DNA from: Peptoniphilus faecalis
Lineage (GTDB): Bacteria; Bacillota; Clostridia; Tissierellales; Peptoniphilaceae
Reading direction: 5' to 3'
Assembly: GCF_012976305.1 (NCBI RefSeq)
Contig: NZ_JABDSR010000005.1
Coordinates: 1 to 64,000 of the forward strand
Length of the DNA: 64,000 nt
This document shows positions 1 through 8,295 of this stretch, piece by piece. The notes below the pieces were generated by a model, which saw only the letters and a list, made by a program, of their open reading frames with translations, made no database searches and had not been told where the DNA came from. A program made the position numbers and the translations under genes. Each line of letters starts with the position of its first letter. The first letter of the stretch is position 1.

Positions 1-835
1 TTTCTTCTTCTGGTGCTTCATAATATATATAACCGATAAGGGCAGTGTAATATAGCTTTTCAGCTTTTACCCAGAAATCTTCTCCTGCCTTTTCTCCATC
101 TCCCTTAGTGTTGGCAATAATTGTTTGAACAAGCTTTAAAATATCTTTTTCACTTCTCAAATATGCAAAGGGATTGTATTTCATAGATTTTTTAAAGTTT
201 ATTGTATTTAATATCTTTATGTCATATCCATTTTCATAAAGCATTTTTCCACACTCTAACACAAGCGTCCCCTTAGGGTCTGTTACTACATAAGAAGAAT
301 GCATTTGCATTAGGTTTGGCTTTACATAAAATCTTGTCTTACCTGATCCAGAACCACCTATAACTAATACATTTTTATTTCTAGCGTATTTAGGATTTTT
401 AGGTCTTGAGTTCATTGTAAGTCTTTCGGTATTAGTTATAAGAACATTATTTTCAAACTTAGGGTCAATATAAGGAGCAATATCTTTGCTTTCTCCCCAT
501 CTTGCAGATCCATACTCTTTACCTTGCCTATATTTCTTTTTGTTTTTACCTTTGCTATAAACAATTAGCTTAACAAGACCAGCAACTGAAACACCTACTA
601 ACAAGTCCCTTGGATTAATACTTGGTATATAAGATAAAGTTCCTATATCAGAAATTCCTACCATTATTCTATCAATAATATCTCCTCCTACATAAGAATT
701 GATGTGCTTAGAAAAGATATTTCCAATGTAGCAAAATGATAAATAAGGAATGTTTGATAATATAAATTTCTTTGGGTTGTCTATTTTAATTAAGTTTTTA
801 ATATCAGAAAGAATGGCTTCTAATACCTTATTCAT
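1..835 (-). CDS. VirD4/TraG-type conjugal transfer coupling ATPase (N-terminal part; runs off the window)
   Basis: Type IV coupling protein that would link the relaxosome to the mating channel at the membrane. The visible ~278 residues begin MNKVLEAILSDIKN, include a hydrophobic stretch (DLLVGVSVAGLVKLIV), then RQGKEYGSARWG and a Walker A loop GGSGSGKTRFY followed by VTDPKG, the signature of the clostridial CD1115-type VirD4 family. The start overlaps the stop of the upstream antirepressor-like gene by 8 bp, so the genes are translationally coupled. The Walker B half lies outside the window. It marks the left 4 kb as an integrative conjugative element. Family assignment is firm; the exact subfamily is from memory. 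Confidence 0.9.
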   Translation of the reverse strand, partial: MNKVLEAILSDIKNLIKIDNPKKFILSNIPYLSFCYIGNIFSKHINSYVGGDIIDRIMVGISDIGTLSYIPSINPRDLLVGVSVAGLVKLIVYSKGKNKKKYRQGKEYGSARWGESKDIAPYIDPKFENNVLITNTERLTMNSRPKNPKYARNKNVLVIGGSGSGKTRFYVKPNLMQMHSSYVVTDPKGTLVLECGKMLYENGYDIKILNTINFKKSMKYNPFAYLRSEKDILKLVQTIIANTKGDGEKAGEDFWVKAEKLYYTALIGYIYYEAPEEE

Positions 836-1562
836 CGTAGAAACCTTCACTATCTAATAAAATTAGTAGGTAGTGTCTTCCCTTTGGTGTTATAAATGTT
901 TGTATGCCTACAAGTGTACCTAGTGGATCAACCCATTCCTTTACTTCAAAATATCCCTTGTTCTTATCTGCATAAGGTAAGAGTTTCTTTTTCTTATCTC
1001 TATAAATTAATCCCTTATCCATTAAAAAACTTATAAATTGATTTTGTGGTATTCCTAACTCTTTGGCAGTATTTCTAAAGTTTGTAAGTAGGTTATAATC
1101 TACTAATTTGTCATAATAATCTGCTTTTGGTCTTAATTCTTCAATTTCTTCTTCTCTCTCGGCAATAATTCTATTGGCTACTAGAATTGCATCTGCAAGT
1201 AACTCTTCATTAGTTTTCTTTTCTTGCCCTACTATATATCCTCCATTTTTTCTAATACTTGGTAAGACTTCTCTAGTTACCCAAGCTTTGAATATTTTTG
1301 CTTGTGGTAGTTTTGATGAGAGGATAAGTGAATATAATCCTGACTCATTAATTATTGAAATATTCTGTATTCCTCCAGGGGTGTTCCATTTCGTTACACC
1401 CTTATCTTCTTCATCTACATGGTCATAAACAGCTTTTCTTGGATTGACATATCCTAACATAGTTGCTACTTCATTTGCTATAAAGAAAAACTCACCGTCT
1501 TTTTCTATAACAGTGAGTTTCCCAAAATTCTTATTTTCAAATGTTTTTAAATTACTTATCAT
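828..1562 (-). CDS. Bro-N / KilAC-type antirepressor-like DNA-binding protein
   Basis: 244 residues. The N-terminal ~105 residues form a Bro-N domain (FFFIANEVATMLGYVNPRKA, then ILSSKLPQAKIFKAWVTREV and LPSIRKNGGYI), followed by a coiled segment rich in Glu and a C-terminal KilAC/ANT-like winged domain (NLLTNFRNTAKELGIPQNQF). Such proteins occur in phages as antirepressors and also inside Tn1549-like conjugative elements between pcfB and virD4, which is the arrangement here. It overlaps the upstream gene by 4 bp and the coupling-protein gene by 8 bp. Its role in the element is not established; control of transfer or of host functions is an inference. Confidence 0.85.
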   Translation of the reverse strand: MISNLKTFENKNFGKLTVIEKDGEFFFIANEVATMLGYVNPRKAVYDHVDEEDKGVTKWNTPGGIQNISIINESGLYSLILSSKLPQAKIFKAWVTREVLPSIRKNGGYIVGQEKKTNEELLADAILVANRIIAEREEEIEELRPKADYYDKLVDYNLLTNFRNTAKELGIPQNQFISFLMDKGLIYRDKKKKLLPYADKNKGYFEVKEWVDPLGTLVGIQTFITPKGRHYLLILLDSEGFYDE

Positions 1563-2044
1563 AAGCTTTGCTCCTTATGTTTATTTTTAACTTTATCTTT
1601 GCTAATGGTGTCCTTAGCCATATCTTTAAACTTATTTATAGTCTTAGTTATTGAATCTTTTCTATCGGCCTTTCTTTCAGAAACCTTAACTGCTTTTTTA
1701 AAGGCGTGTTCCATTACTTTTATATCCTTAGATTGAAAAAACACAGAGTGGTTGCCAGTTTCCTTATCTTTCATAACAGAAAACTTCACTCCGTGTTTAT
1801 TTAAAATTTTCTTTAGTTCTTTTAACTCAGGATCCTTTAGATTAATTTCTTCTAACTGTCCCTTTTTAACCATATCTTTTAGTTTTACTTCTTCTCCATT
1901 ATTTTTTATTACATTTTTCAAACCTCCTTGTTCTTCTATTTGCTTGTGAACTTTCTTTAAGGCATCAAGAATTGCTTTACTTGTTGCTTTTGCAAGTCTT
2001 ACTTCAAGATTAAGACTTGACCTTGATACTTCTTCATTAATCAT
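1559..2044 (-). CDS. PcfB-family (DUF3801) conjugation protein
   Basis: 161 residues, very Lys-rich, no membrane segment. The N-terminus (EEVSRSSLNLEVRLAKATSK) and the central KFSVMKDKETGNHSVFFQSK segment match the PcfB/DUF3801 family encoded next to VirD4 coupling proteins in Gram-positive conjugative elements. In the pCF10 system PcfB is known as an accessory of the coupling protein/relaxosome. It overlaps the preceding ATPase gene by 8 bp and the following antirepressor-like gene by 4 bp, so the transfer-region genes form one tightly coupled unit. The basic C-terminal third suggests nucleic-acid contact (inference). Confidence 0.85.
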   Translation of the reverse strand: MINEEVSRSSLNLEVRLAKATSKAILDALKKVHKQIEEQGGLKNVIKNNGEEVKLKDMVKKGQLEEINLKDPELKELKKILNKHGVKFSVMKDKETGNHSVFFQSKDIKVMEHAFKKAVKVSERKADRKDSITKTINKFKDMAKDTISKDKVKNKHKEQSL

Positions 2045-2864
2045 CTATTCCACCTCCATATAAAAGTAACTCTTTGTATTTTCTTAACTTCTCTTGATGG
2101 ATTTTTCTTCTAAAATCTTCTCCCGTAACTTTAACTGGTATTGTCATTTCAAGTATTCTTGAATATATCCTTTGATACTCAAGGTCAATGTTTGGATTTT
2201 GAATAATTTCCAATGATAAGTTTGTAGTAAAAATTGTCGGCCTACCCTTTAAGTATCTTGAGTTTATAATGTTATATACTTGTTCTCTTGCATAAGATGT
2301 ATCCCTTTCAATTCCAAGGTCATCTAAGATTAACAAAGGAATATTGGATAGGTTATCTATAATTTCGTTTGAATCTAGCTTAAATGCAGATTTTTGTATT
2401 TGATTTATAACCTGAGATAAATTCATAATCTTAACTTTAACTTGCTTTCTTTCGATTAATTCATTTGCAATTGAACAAGCAAGATAAGTTTTTCCACTAC
2501 CAACATCTCCATAAAATAAAAGTCCAACATTGTCTTCTTTCATTTGTTCAAAGCTTTTGGCATAATTATAAGCAACTTTATAAGCTTGACCTTTTTCATT
2601 TAAGTATTTCTCAAAATTATATTTGTGTTGGATAGGTGATGAGAAGCAATCTCTTTTCAATGTCGATATTCTCATCAGTCTTTCTCTTTCTTCGTTTTCC
2701 TTATCTCTTTTTATTTCACATTCACATTTAATTCTTGGAATAAACTTTGTAAATCCAAGGTCAAGTAATTCTCCATCTACTCTTTTACCACAGACCTTGC
2801 AATAAATATGTCCTTTTCTTTCAATATCATTTTCTCTTAATACAAAATCTTTTAAGCTTATCAT
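2037..2864 (-). CDS. DnaC/IstB-like AAA+ ATPase (helicase loader type) of the conjugative element
   Basis: 275 residues. An N-terminal zinc-finger-like cluster (CKVCGKR near residue 22, then a CECE pair) is followed by an AAA+ core with Walker A YGDVGSGKT and Walker B LLILDDLGIE, and FTTNLSLE as sensor 1. The family loads replicative helicase; next to a RepA-type initiator it probably supports replication of the excised circular element. It overlaps the initiator gene by 4 bp (ATGA) and the PcfB gene by 8 bp. IstB transposition helpers share the fold, but no transposase is adjacent. Confidence 0.88.
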   Translation of the reverse strand: MISLKDFVLRENDIERKGHIYCKVCGKRVDGELLDLGFTKFIPRIKCECEIKRDKENEERERLMRISTLKRDCFSSPIQHKYNFEKYLNEKGQAYKVAYNYAKSFEQMKEDNVGLLFYGDVGSGKTYLACSIANELIERKQVKVKIMNLSQVINQIQKSAFKLDSNEIIDNLSNIPLLILDDLGIERDTSYAREQVYNIINSRYLKGRPTIFTTNLSLEIIQNPNIDLEYQRIYSRILEMTIPVKVTGEDFRRKIHQEKLRKYKELLLYGGGIDD

Positions 2865-3634
2865 AAACTCTCACCTATATCGTAATTCATCTTTTTTGTT
2901 GAATTTTCATTAATATTTTTTGCCTGATCATTAAGATACCAATTAATTATTGTTGCCTTGTGATCTTGATACACTCTGTTATTTGCTTTCATATATGACG
3001 AGAGCCTATCAATGTACTCATTAATTCTACTTCCTAACTCATTTGTTAAGTCCTTGTATTCTTCATCAGTCAAAAATATATTTTTATATATTCCATAAGG
3101 TTTTTGTCCTTTACTAAAATCATTCTTTCTTAACTCATTATTACTATTATTGTTATAGTTACCTTCCGATTTTCGAAAATCTTGACTTTCGATATTCGAA
3201 TCTCTTGAATTTCGATTATCGAACTTCTGGAATTTTGTTTTTCGAACTTCTTGATTTTTTAATTCCATATTATTAAATATGCTCATAAAGTCTTTAACAT
3301 AAATTCTGTTAGGCTTTCCCAGTCCTTGTCTTTTCTTTTCAATAAGTCCTATTCCTGATTTAATATCAAGTTCAGCTATTAATTTATTTGCTTTTTCACT
3401 CGCACAATTAAATTGATCTTTTATACTTTCTATTGTGTAATAAATAAAGACTTTTCCATCTTCATCTATCCAGCCATTTTTATATGAAAGACCCATTCGA
3501 TTAAGCATATATGAATACAAAACTTTAGCTTCAATAGAAATGCTCTCAAAAATCTCATCTTCCATCAATACCATAGGTAACCTAATGAAGTTATACATTT
3601 CAGATTGCCTATTATAAAAATAATCAAAATTCAT
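2861..3634 (-). CDS. Replication initiator protein A (RepA_N-type) of the conjugative element
   Basis: 257 residues. The N-terminus (FYNRQSEMYNFIRLPMVLM and SIEAKVLYSYMLNRMGLSY, then KDQFNCASEKANKLIAELD) is the winged-helix DNA-binding part of RepA_N initiators found in plasmids and Tn1549-like elements. The middle is Asn/Ser-rich and poorly structured; the C-terminal ~80 residues (LTDEEYKDLTNELGSRINEY) form the conserved tail domain. A strong Shine-Dalgarno (AAAGGAGG) sits 6-7 bases before the ATG. It opens the operon that continues through dnaC-like, pcfB, antirepressor-like and virD4 genes. It probably drives replication of the excised circle. Confidence 0.88.
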   Translation of the reverse strand: MNFDYFYNRQSEMYNFIRLPMVLMEDEIFESISIEAKVLYSYMLNRMGLSYKNGWIDEDGKVFIYYTIESIKDQFNCASEKANKLIAELDIKSGIGLIEKKRQGLGKPNRIYVKDFMSIFNNMELKNQEVRKTKFQKFDNRNSRDSNIESQDFRKSEGNYNNNSNNELRKNDFSKGQKPYGIYKNIFLTDEEYKDLTNELGSRINEYIDRLSSYMKANNRVYQDHKATIINWYLNDQAKNINENSTKKMNYDIGESL

Positions 3635-3654
3635 TCCTGCCTCCTTTCTTTGAA

Positions 3655-3692
3655 ATAAAAAAGACGACAGAATTATTACTTTCTATCGTCTA
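3655..3692 (-). terminator. Terminator between the small Cys-rich gene and repA
   Basis: Minus-strand hairpin with 11-base arms (3662-3672 and 3681-3691, one wobble pair) around an 8-base loop, followed by a U-rich tail. It lies just after the stop of the 3715-3960 gene and before the initiator gene, so the two are separate transcription units. Confidence 0.75.
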
Positions 3693-3714
3693 AGATTTAC
3701 ATATTAAATATTTA

Positions 3715-3960
3715 CTAAAACCATTCTTTGTGCATTTTTTCTAACGACTCTTTTGTAAGTGGATATCCAATAGATTCTCCTATCACTGAGTCAATCCCAC
3801 AATATGGACAAATTGCTGTCCAATTTGGTTCATCTTCACACCAATCATCTATTTCATTTGGAGAAAAGATTCTACAACAATAAAAACAACCACACTTCTT
3901 TTCATTTTCAAGCATAGTTTTATTTGCAAAAGAATACTTATGAGCTTCTATACAATCCAT
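3715..3960 (-). CDS. Small Cys-rich (zinc-ribbon-like) protein
   Basis: 81 residues with two CxxC pairs, CFYCC near residue 25 and CPYCG near residue 54, spaced like a zinc ribbon, and an acidic stretch DDWCEDEPNW between them. The C-terminus ends in the motif SLEKMHKEWF. Similar stand-alone small cytoplasmic proteins occur across Firmicutes, but I do not know a function. It has its own Shine-Dalgarno (AAGGAGG) and a downstream terminator. It is the outermost gene on this side of the conjugative element, next to the hsdM junction, and may be element cargo. Confidence 0.75.
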   Translation of the reverse strand: MDCIEAHKYSFANKTMLENEKKCGCFYCCRIFSPNEIDDWCEDEPNWTAICPYCGIDSVIGESIGYPLTKESLEKMHKEWF

Positions 3961-4014
3961 ACTACCTCCTTATAAAATTTATAATCTTTATTTATATTGG
4001 TATGCTATTTACAA

Positions 4015-4035
4015 TATCCATTATTAAAATGGATA
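4015..4035. repeat. 8-bp inverted repeat near the element end
   Basis: TATCCATT (4015-4022) and AATGGATA (4028-4035) flank ATTAA. It falls between the stop of the chimeric hsdM frame and the small Cys-rich gene, close to the end of the integrated element. It could be a weak hairpin or part of a recombinase-binding region; no U-run follows, so it is not called a terminator. Confidence 0.45.
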
Positions 4036-4037
4036 CT

Positions 4038-4862
4038 CTAAGCAGCACACCAACTATTTATTTTTTGAGTTTTAAACTTTGGTAGAAGTCTTGAACTCCT
4101 TATATTTACATAACTATTTGCCTCTATCACTATTATGACACGAAACCCACAAGTAGGGTCATAGACTTTATTGATGTTTGTTTTTCCATCCATTACGAGC
4201 CTTGCTAATAGCTTTGATACTGTTTGCGGAGTAAAAAACTCGCCGCCAGATTTACCTGCGTTACTGGCATAATTTGAAATCAAATATTCATAGGCATCGC
4301 CAAAGGCGTCTATATCATTATCCTGAAAGTTCCCAAAATTTATTTCTGCTATGCCTGTCAGTATATCCGCCAATCTTTTGTTTTTTTCTGCTACTGTTGC
4401 TCCTAAGCGATTACTCGTTGTATCTACATCTTCAAACAGTCCTTTGATGTCATCTTCCGATGCAAAGCCTACTGCACTGCCTTCAATTGATTTAAATATA
4501 TTAGCTAAGTCAGTATTTAAGTTTTCGTTGTCTCTAGCATTTTTTACAACATTTTTAAACAACTGACTTGGCAATATAAAAAAGCCTTTATCTTCAACGG
4601 TGTTCGGTCTAAAATCACATTCTGCTTCTTCATCAGAAATTTTAGCATAATCAAAGTCTAAGTCGCCAGCTTCATGTTCGGCAGAATTAAAAAATTCAGT
4701 AATATTTTCGGAAATAAATCTATAAAACAAAATTCCTAGTATATATTGTTTAAAATCCCATCCATCTACTGCCCCTCGAACGTCATCGGCAATTGCCCAA
4801 ATTTTTCTATGAAGTTCTGCTCTCTGTACTATTTCTTTGTTCTCCTTTTTTAAATCTGACAT
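4038..4862 (-). pseudogene. hsdM: Type I restriction-modification DNA methylase subunit, truncated by element insertion
   Basis: The 5' part of hsdM. Residues 1-~238 match HsdM: the N-terminal helical domain ([32 protein letters not shown]), then [20 protein letters not shown] and DPTCG, the first part of the SAM-binding motif normally read DPTCGSGSLL. Directly after DPTCG the sequence changes to unrelated codons ([15 protein letters not shown]) and stops 36 residues later, so the methylase catalytic half (NPPF/NPPY motif) is missing. Intact HsdM is usually around 500 residues. The foreign tail is encoded by the outermost DNA of the conjugative element. The chimeric product should be inactive as a methylase. 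Confidence 0.85.
4146..4160 (-). other. Insertion junction (attachment site) of the conjugative element in hsdM
   Basis: The codons for DPTCG in hsdM; homology to HsdM ends here and element DNA begins at about 4145. A break inside a highly conserved coding motif is typical of large serine recombinase targets. The other junction lies beyond the window. Confidence 0.6.
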
Positions 4863-4885
4863 CCTCTTCTACCTCACTTTACTGA

Positions 4886-4985
4886 TTAGACTTTGATTAA
4901 TCCTTCTTCTATATTTGTTATTTTAAAGATGTTTTTATCTGTTTTTTTAGAAGTTCTAATAGGATAAACTTCTGCTTTATCTATA
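4886..4985 (-). other. Short coding-like remnant between hslO and hsdM
   Basis: A stretch of about 33 sense codons ending with TAA at 4886-4888 and reading IDKAEVYPIRTSKKTDKN and then FKITNIEEGLIKV. It has no start codon and begins right after the hslO stop. It looks like the 3' end of a decayed gene, possibly from the lost restriction-modification neighbourhood. I do not recognise the family. Confidence 0.3.
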
Positions 4986-4986
4986 A

Positions 4987-5907
4987 TTAAAAATTATCTT
5001 GAATAATTATTTTGCGATTTTTATTTATGTCTTTAGCTTTTTTTAGCATTCTCTCTAAATCACTTTCATCAAAATTATAAACCTTGTCGCAAAAATAACA
5101 GCTAACTTCAGCTTTTTTGTCTTCACGCAAAATTTCTTCAATTTCTTTTGGTCCAACAGATACAATTGCATCTTCAACTTTTTCTCGAGAGCAATTGCAT
5201 TTATAAGTGATTTCTCTCTTTTCAAGAATTTTAAAATTCATGTCCTTCATTAAAATTTCAATTAATTTTTCTGCATCGTGATATTCATCTAAAATTGAAG
5301 TAACGCTTGGAAGGTTTTTTAAATTTTCCTCTAGCTTTGAAATTTGCTCCTCAGTTGCATCGGGCATTAACTGAATAATAAATCCGCCAGCAGCCTTTAT
5401 TGAATAGTCCACATCAACTAATACTCCAAGACCTACTGCAGATGGAACTTGGTCAGATTGGCTAAAATAAACTGCAAGGTCTTCTGCAATTTCTCCTGTA
5501 GTTAAATTTACTGTACCCGTATAAGGCTTTTTCATTCCCGTATCCATTACAAGAGTTAAATTTCCCTTGCCTACAATTCCAGACACGTCAATTTTACCGT
5601 CACTTTCCCTTATTGGAAGATCCGCTGTGGGATTTGTAACATAACCCTTTACAAATCCGTCGTTTTTACAAGTTGCAACAATTCTTCCAGCAGGTCCATC
5701 TCCATTAATGGAAAGAGTTATTGAGTCCTCTTCATTTTTTTGCCAAGAACCAATAATTGATGCTGCAGTCAAAACTCTACCTAGTGCAGCACTTGTAGTC
5801 TTTGATAATTTATGAATTTTCGTTGCTTCTTCTACCACATCAGTTGTAATGGCAGCAGAAATTTTTATAGTTTCAGTTTCGTCAATTGCCCTTAAAATAT
5901 ATCCCAT
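4987..5907 (-). CDS. hslO: Hsp33 redox-regulated chaperonin
   Basis: 306 residues, the normal Hsp33 length. The N-terminal domain has the family features ATTDVVEEATKIHKLSKTTSAALGR and SQSDQVPSAVG as separate blocks, and the C-terminal redox switch has four cysteines in CNC (near residue 239) and CYFC (near residue 272), which bind zinc when reduced. Oxidative stress releases the zinc and activates holdase activity in the cytoplasm. It is the last gene of the hpt-CPBP-sirtuin-methyltransferase operon, 2 bp behind the methyltransferase gene. Confidence 0.95.
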   Translation of the reverse strand: MGYILRAIDETETIKISAAITTDVVEEATKIHKLSKTTSAALGRVLTAASIIGSWQKNEEDSITLSINGDGPAGRIVATCKNDGFVKGYVTNPTADLPIRESDGKIDVSGIVGKGNLTLVMDTGMKKPYTGTVNLTTGEIAEDLAVYFSQSDQVPSAVGLGVLVDVDYSIKAAGGFIIQLMPDATEEQISKLEENLKNLPSVTSILDEYHDAEKLIEILMKDMNFKILEKREITYKCNCSREKVEDAIVSVGPKEIEEILREDKKAEVSCYFCDKVYNFDESDLERMLKKAKDINKNRKIIIQDNF

Positions 5908-5909
5908 TA

Positions 5910-6635
5910 TTACCTCCTTGCAATAATTGTGTATCTTGAAGTTTCTTCTCCAACTGCTTTAAACTCATAGTCGTCATAAACTTCTATTTCACAAAATCCA
6001 ATTTCTTCTAATAAATTTTTTACAAAAGATAAGTCGTAAGCTCTTTCAAAATGTTCCTCGTAAAATCTTTTATATTCATCGTCCTTTATATTTCTAAAAA
6101 AATTAACTCCATAGGTATTTAATTTTTTTTCGTCATCATAAATGTTTTCCCAAATGTATAGGACATCATCCACTTCATCCACTGTAACTGGCGGTATATT
6201 TTTAAATTTGTATTCTGTGTTTAAGTCAAAAATAAAAATTCCGCCTTCATTTAAGTGTTGGTAGCTTGATTTTAAAGCAGATTCAAAATCTTTTTCATAA
6301 GTTACATAATTTAAACTGTCGCCTACGGAAAATATTGCATCATATTTTGAGGGTGCCAAAAAATCCGCCATATTTTGTTTAAATAATTTTAAATTTTTGT
6401 TTCTTATTTTATTTTCGCATAGGCTAAGCATATCTTCTGATAAGTCAAAGGCATGAACCTTGTAATCCCTTATGATTTTCTCTGTAAGGGCACCTGTTCC
6501 ACAAGCCATTTCTAAAACTAACACAGGTTCTAGAGACTTTTCCCCTAGAACCTCTTTGATAAATTTATAGATTTTTTCATAGTCTAGATCGTACATGAGC
6601 TTGTCGTAAAAATATGCGAAATCTTTGTACATCAT
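5910..6635 (-). CDS. Class I SAM-dependent methyltransferase
   Basis: 241 residues. The SAM-binding motif I is VLEMACGTGALTEKI (near residue 41), followed by VHAFDLSEDMLSLC (motif II acidic residue) and DAIFSVGDSLNYV. It belongs to the large Methyltransf_25 family; the substrate cannot be read from the sequence. Two adjacent ATG codons are possible starts; the first overlaps the sirtuin stop as ATGA and is used here. It is placed between a sirtuin and hslO, a common Tissierellia/Clostridia neighbourhood. Confidence 0.88.
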   Translation of the reverse strand: MMYKDFAYFYDKLMYDLDYEKIYKFIKEVLGEKSLEPVLVLEMACGTGALTEKIIRDYKVHAFDLSEDMLSLCENKIRNKNLKLFKQNMADFLAPSKYDAIFSVGDSLNYVTYEKDFESALKSSYQHLNEGGIFIFDLNTEYKFKNIPPVTVDEVDDVLYIWENIYDDEKKLNTYGVNFFRNIKDDEYKRFYEEHFERAYDLSFVKNLLEEIGFCEIEVYDDYEFKAVGEETSRYTIIARR

Positions 6636-7369
6636 TTTCTGCTTTCAATCTCCTTTAAAATTTCTTGTAAAACAATTGTAGAATTTTTGTGAATGACTAC
6701 ATCTGCTTGGCGATCCATTGGCGTTGGATCATTATTTATTATAATCAAATGGTCAACATAATTTGGCAAGAAATTTACTGGAGAAACTGTAAGGGATGAA
6801 CCAACAACTATTAGAGTGTCAGTGTTGTCAAGCTCCCTTGCTCCCCTTTCAAAGTCATCTGGCATCATATCGCCAAACATAACTACATTCGGTCTAATTG
6901 TGCCGCCGCATTCGTCGCATTTAGGTGGTATTTCTCCTTTTTCCACTTTTTCACGCATTACTGCAAAGGGATATTCTTTGCCACATTTCATGCAATGTGT
7001 GCCACGAGTTTCGCCGTGAACTTCGTAAATGTTTTTTGAGCCAGCCTTTGCGTGAAGATTGTCTATATTTTGCGTGATAATCCCCGATAAATATCCCAAT
7101 TCTTCTAATTTTGCAAGAGCTTTATGGCCGCCATTTGGCTCTTGGTCGTTTAAGTCTTCCAAAATTTTGTAACCTTCCTTATAAAAAATTTCTGGATGGT
7201 TTAACAATCTGTCCTTTGAAAGTGCAAGGGCTGGATCCATTTTTGAATAATATCCTGTGGAAGATCTAAAATCAGGGATGCCTGAGTCGGTGGAAATTCC
7301 TGCACCAGTTAGTGCAAAAACTTTTTTTGATTTTAAAATTAAATCAGCTGCTTCTTTTATTTTATCCAT
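6632..7369 (-). CDS. NAD-dependent protein deacylase of the SIR2 family
   Basis: 245 residues. It shows the sirtuin motifs in order: GAGISTDSGIPDFRS (NAD binding), TQNIDNLH (catalytic pocket), YEVHGE with the catalytic His near residue 119, four zinc cysteines in CMKCG and CDECGG, and VVGSSLTVSPVNFLP. The enzyme removes acyl groups from lysines using NAD. It starts 11 bp after the CPBP protease gene and overlaps the methyltransferase by 4 bp. The name cobB or npdA would be applied by annotation pipelines; the acyl preference is unknown. Confidence 0.95.
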   Translation of the reverse strand: MDKIKEAADLILKSKKVFALTGAGISTDSGIPDFRSSTGYYSKMDPALALSKDRLLNHPEIFYKEGYKILEDLNDQEPNGGHKALAKLEELGYLSGIITQNIDNLHAKAGSKNIYEVHGETRGTHCMKCGKEYPFAVMREKVEKGEIPPKCDECGGTIRPNVVMFGDMMPDDFERGARELDNTDTLIVVGSSLTVSPVNFLPNYVDHLIIINNDPTPMDRQADVVIHKNSTIVLQEILKEIESRK

Positions 7370-7380
7370 AATCCTACCTC

Positions 7381-8295
7381 CTAAAAAACAATGTAGTGAT
7401 AAATGAAATACAAAATAACAAGGGCAATTATTGGCACAAAATTAAATAAATCAATGCCCTCCACATCTCTATATCTAATTTTTATTTCTTTGTCCTTATT
7501 ATTTTCTTCTTTTAAACTCTTCAAAATATATCTAATTAAAATCACTGAAAAAATTGAAATTACAATTAATATAATAATTATTAAAAGTTCAAGGGAACCA
7601 ATCTCGCGAGATAATTTCGTCTTTCTCAAAAATTCAAAAAGCCTTTCATTGACATACCTAGCAGTTAAAACTGCAATTACATTATTGACAAAGTGGGCCG
7701 ATATTGCAGGAATAATTGAACCTGTAACTTCAATTAAACTTGAAAACAAAAGCCCCAACAAGAAGGGTGCAATAAAGTTTTGTATGTCAAAATGAAATAG
7801 TGCAAAAACTAAGGCTGATACAATTATGGCAAACCTCTCGCCATAAACATTATAGGCATTTGTAAGCGTTCCTCTAAAAAAAACTTCTTCGCAAATAGCT
7901 GGCACAAGACACATAAATATTAAATAATTAAAAATTGGGACATTTTGTAGCATTATCTCCATGGGAAAATTTTTGTACTCAATAAAATTTGATAAAAGCG
8001 ACAAAAAAATTCCATTAAAGAGAAGAATGACTGGATATGCTAAAATTACAAGTATAATTGTTTTTAAAATGCTCTCAAAAGAAATCTTTTTAATCTTTAA
8101 AACTTCTCTAATATCTCCCGTAGAGGAAATTAAAATTGCAGGAATTAAAATTATAAAAATTTCCGTAATAAATGTTCCCCAAAAACTATATTTTTCTTGA
8201 ATATTAAAACCAATTGTTAAGAAAATAATTGCCAGCACTAGAGTCAATGTGTTGACGCTCATGACATTTAGATTTTTCTTTTTAAAATTCTTCAT
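7381..8295 (-). CDS. CPBP-family intramembrane metalloprotease (CAAX protease-like)
   Basis: 304 residues with about eight membrane segments. It carries the CPBP signature EEVFFRGTL (glutamates of motif 1), FALFHF (motif 2) and ISAHFVNNVI (motif 3). The start is set at 8295 because AAGGA lies 7 bases upstream, while the longer frame up to 8346 is inside hpt. The gene overlaps the hpt end by 14 bp. Family members cleave within membranes or modify prenylated peptides and bacteriocins; no substrate is evident here. A housekeeping context argues against a bacteriocin role. Confidence 0.88.
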   Translation of the reverse strand: MKNFKKKNLNVMSVNTLTLVLAIIFLTIGFNIQEKYSFWGTFITEIFIILIPAILISSTGDIREVLKIKKISFESILKTIILVILAYPVILLFNGIFLSLLSNFIEYKNFPMEIMLQNVPIFNYLIFMCLVPAICEEVFFRGTLTNAYNVYGERFAIIVSALVFALFHFDIQNFIAPFLLGLLFSSLIEVTGSIIPAISAHFVNNVIAVLTARYVNERLFEFLRKTKLSREIGSLELLIIIILIVISIFSVILIRYILKSLKEENNKDKEIKIRYRDVEGIDLFNFVPIIALVILYFIYHYIVF

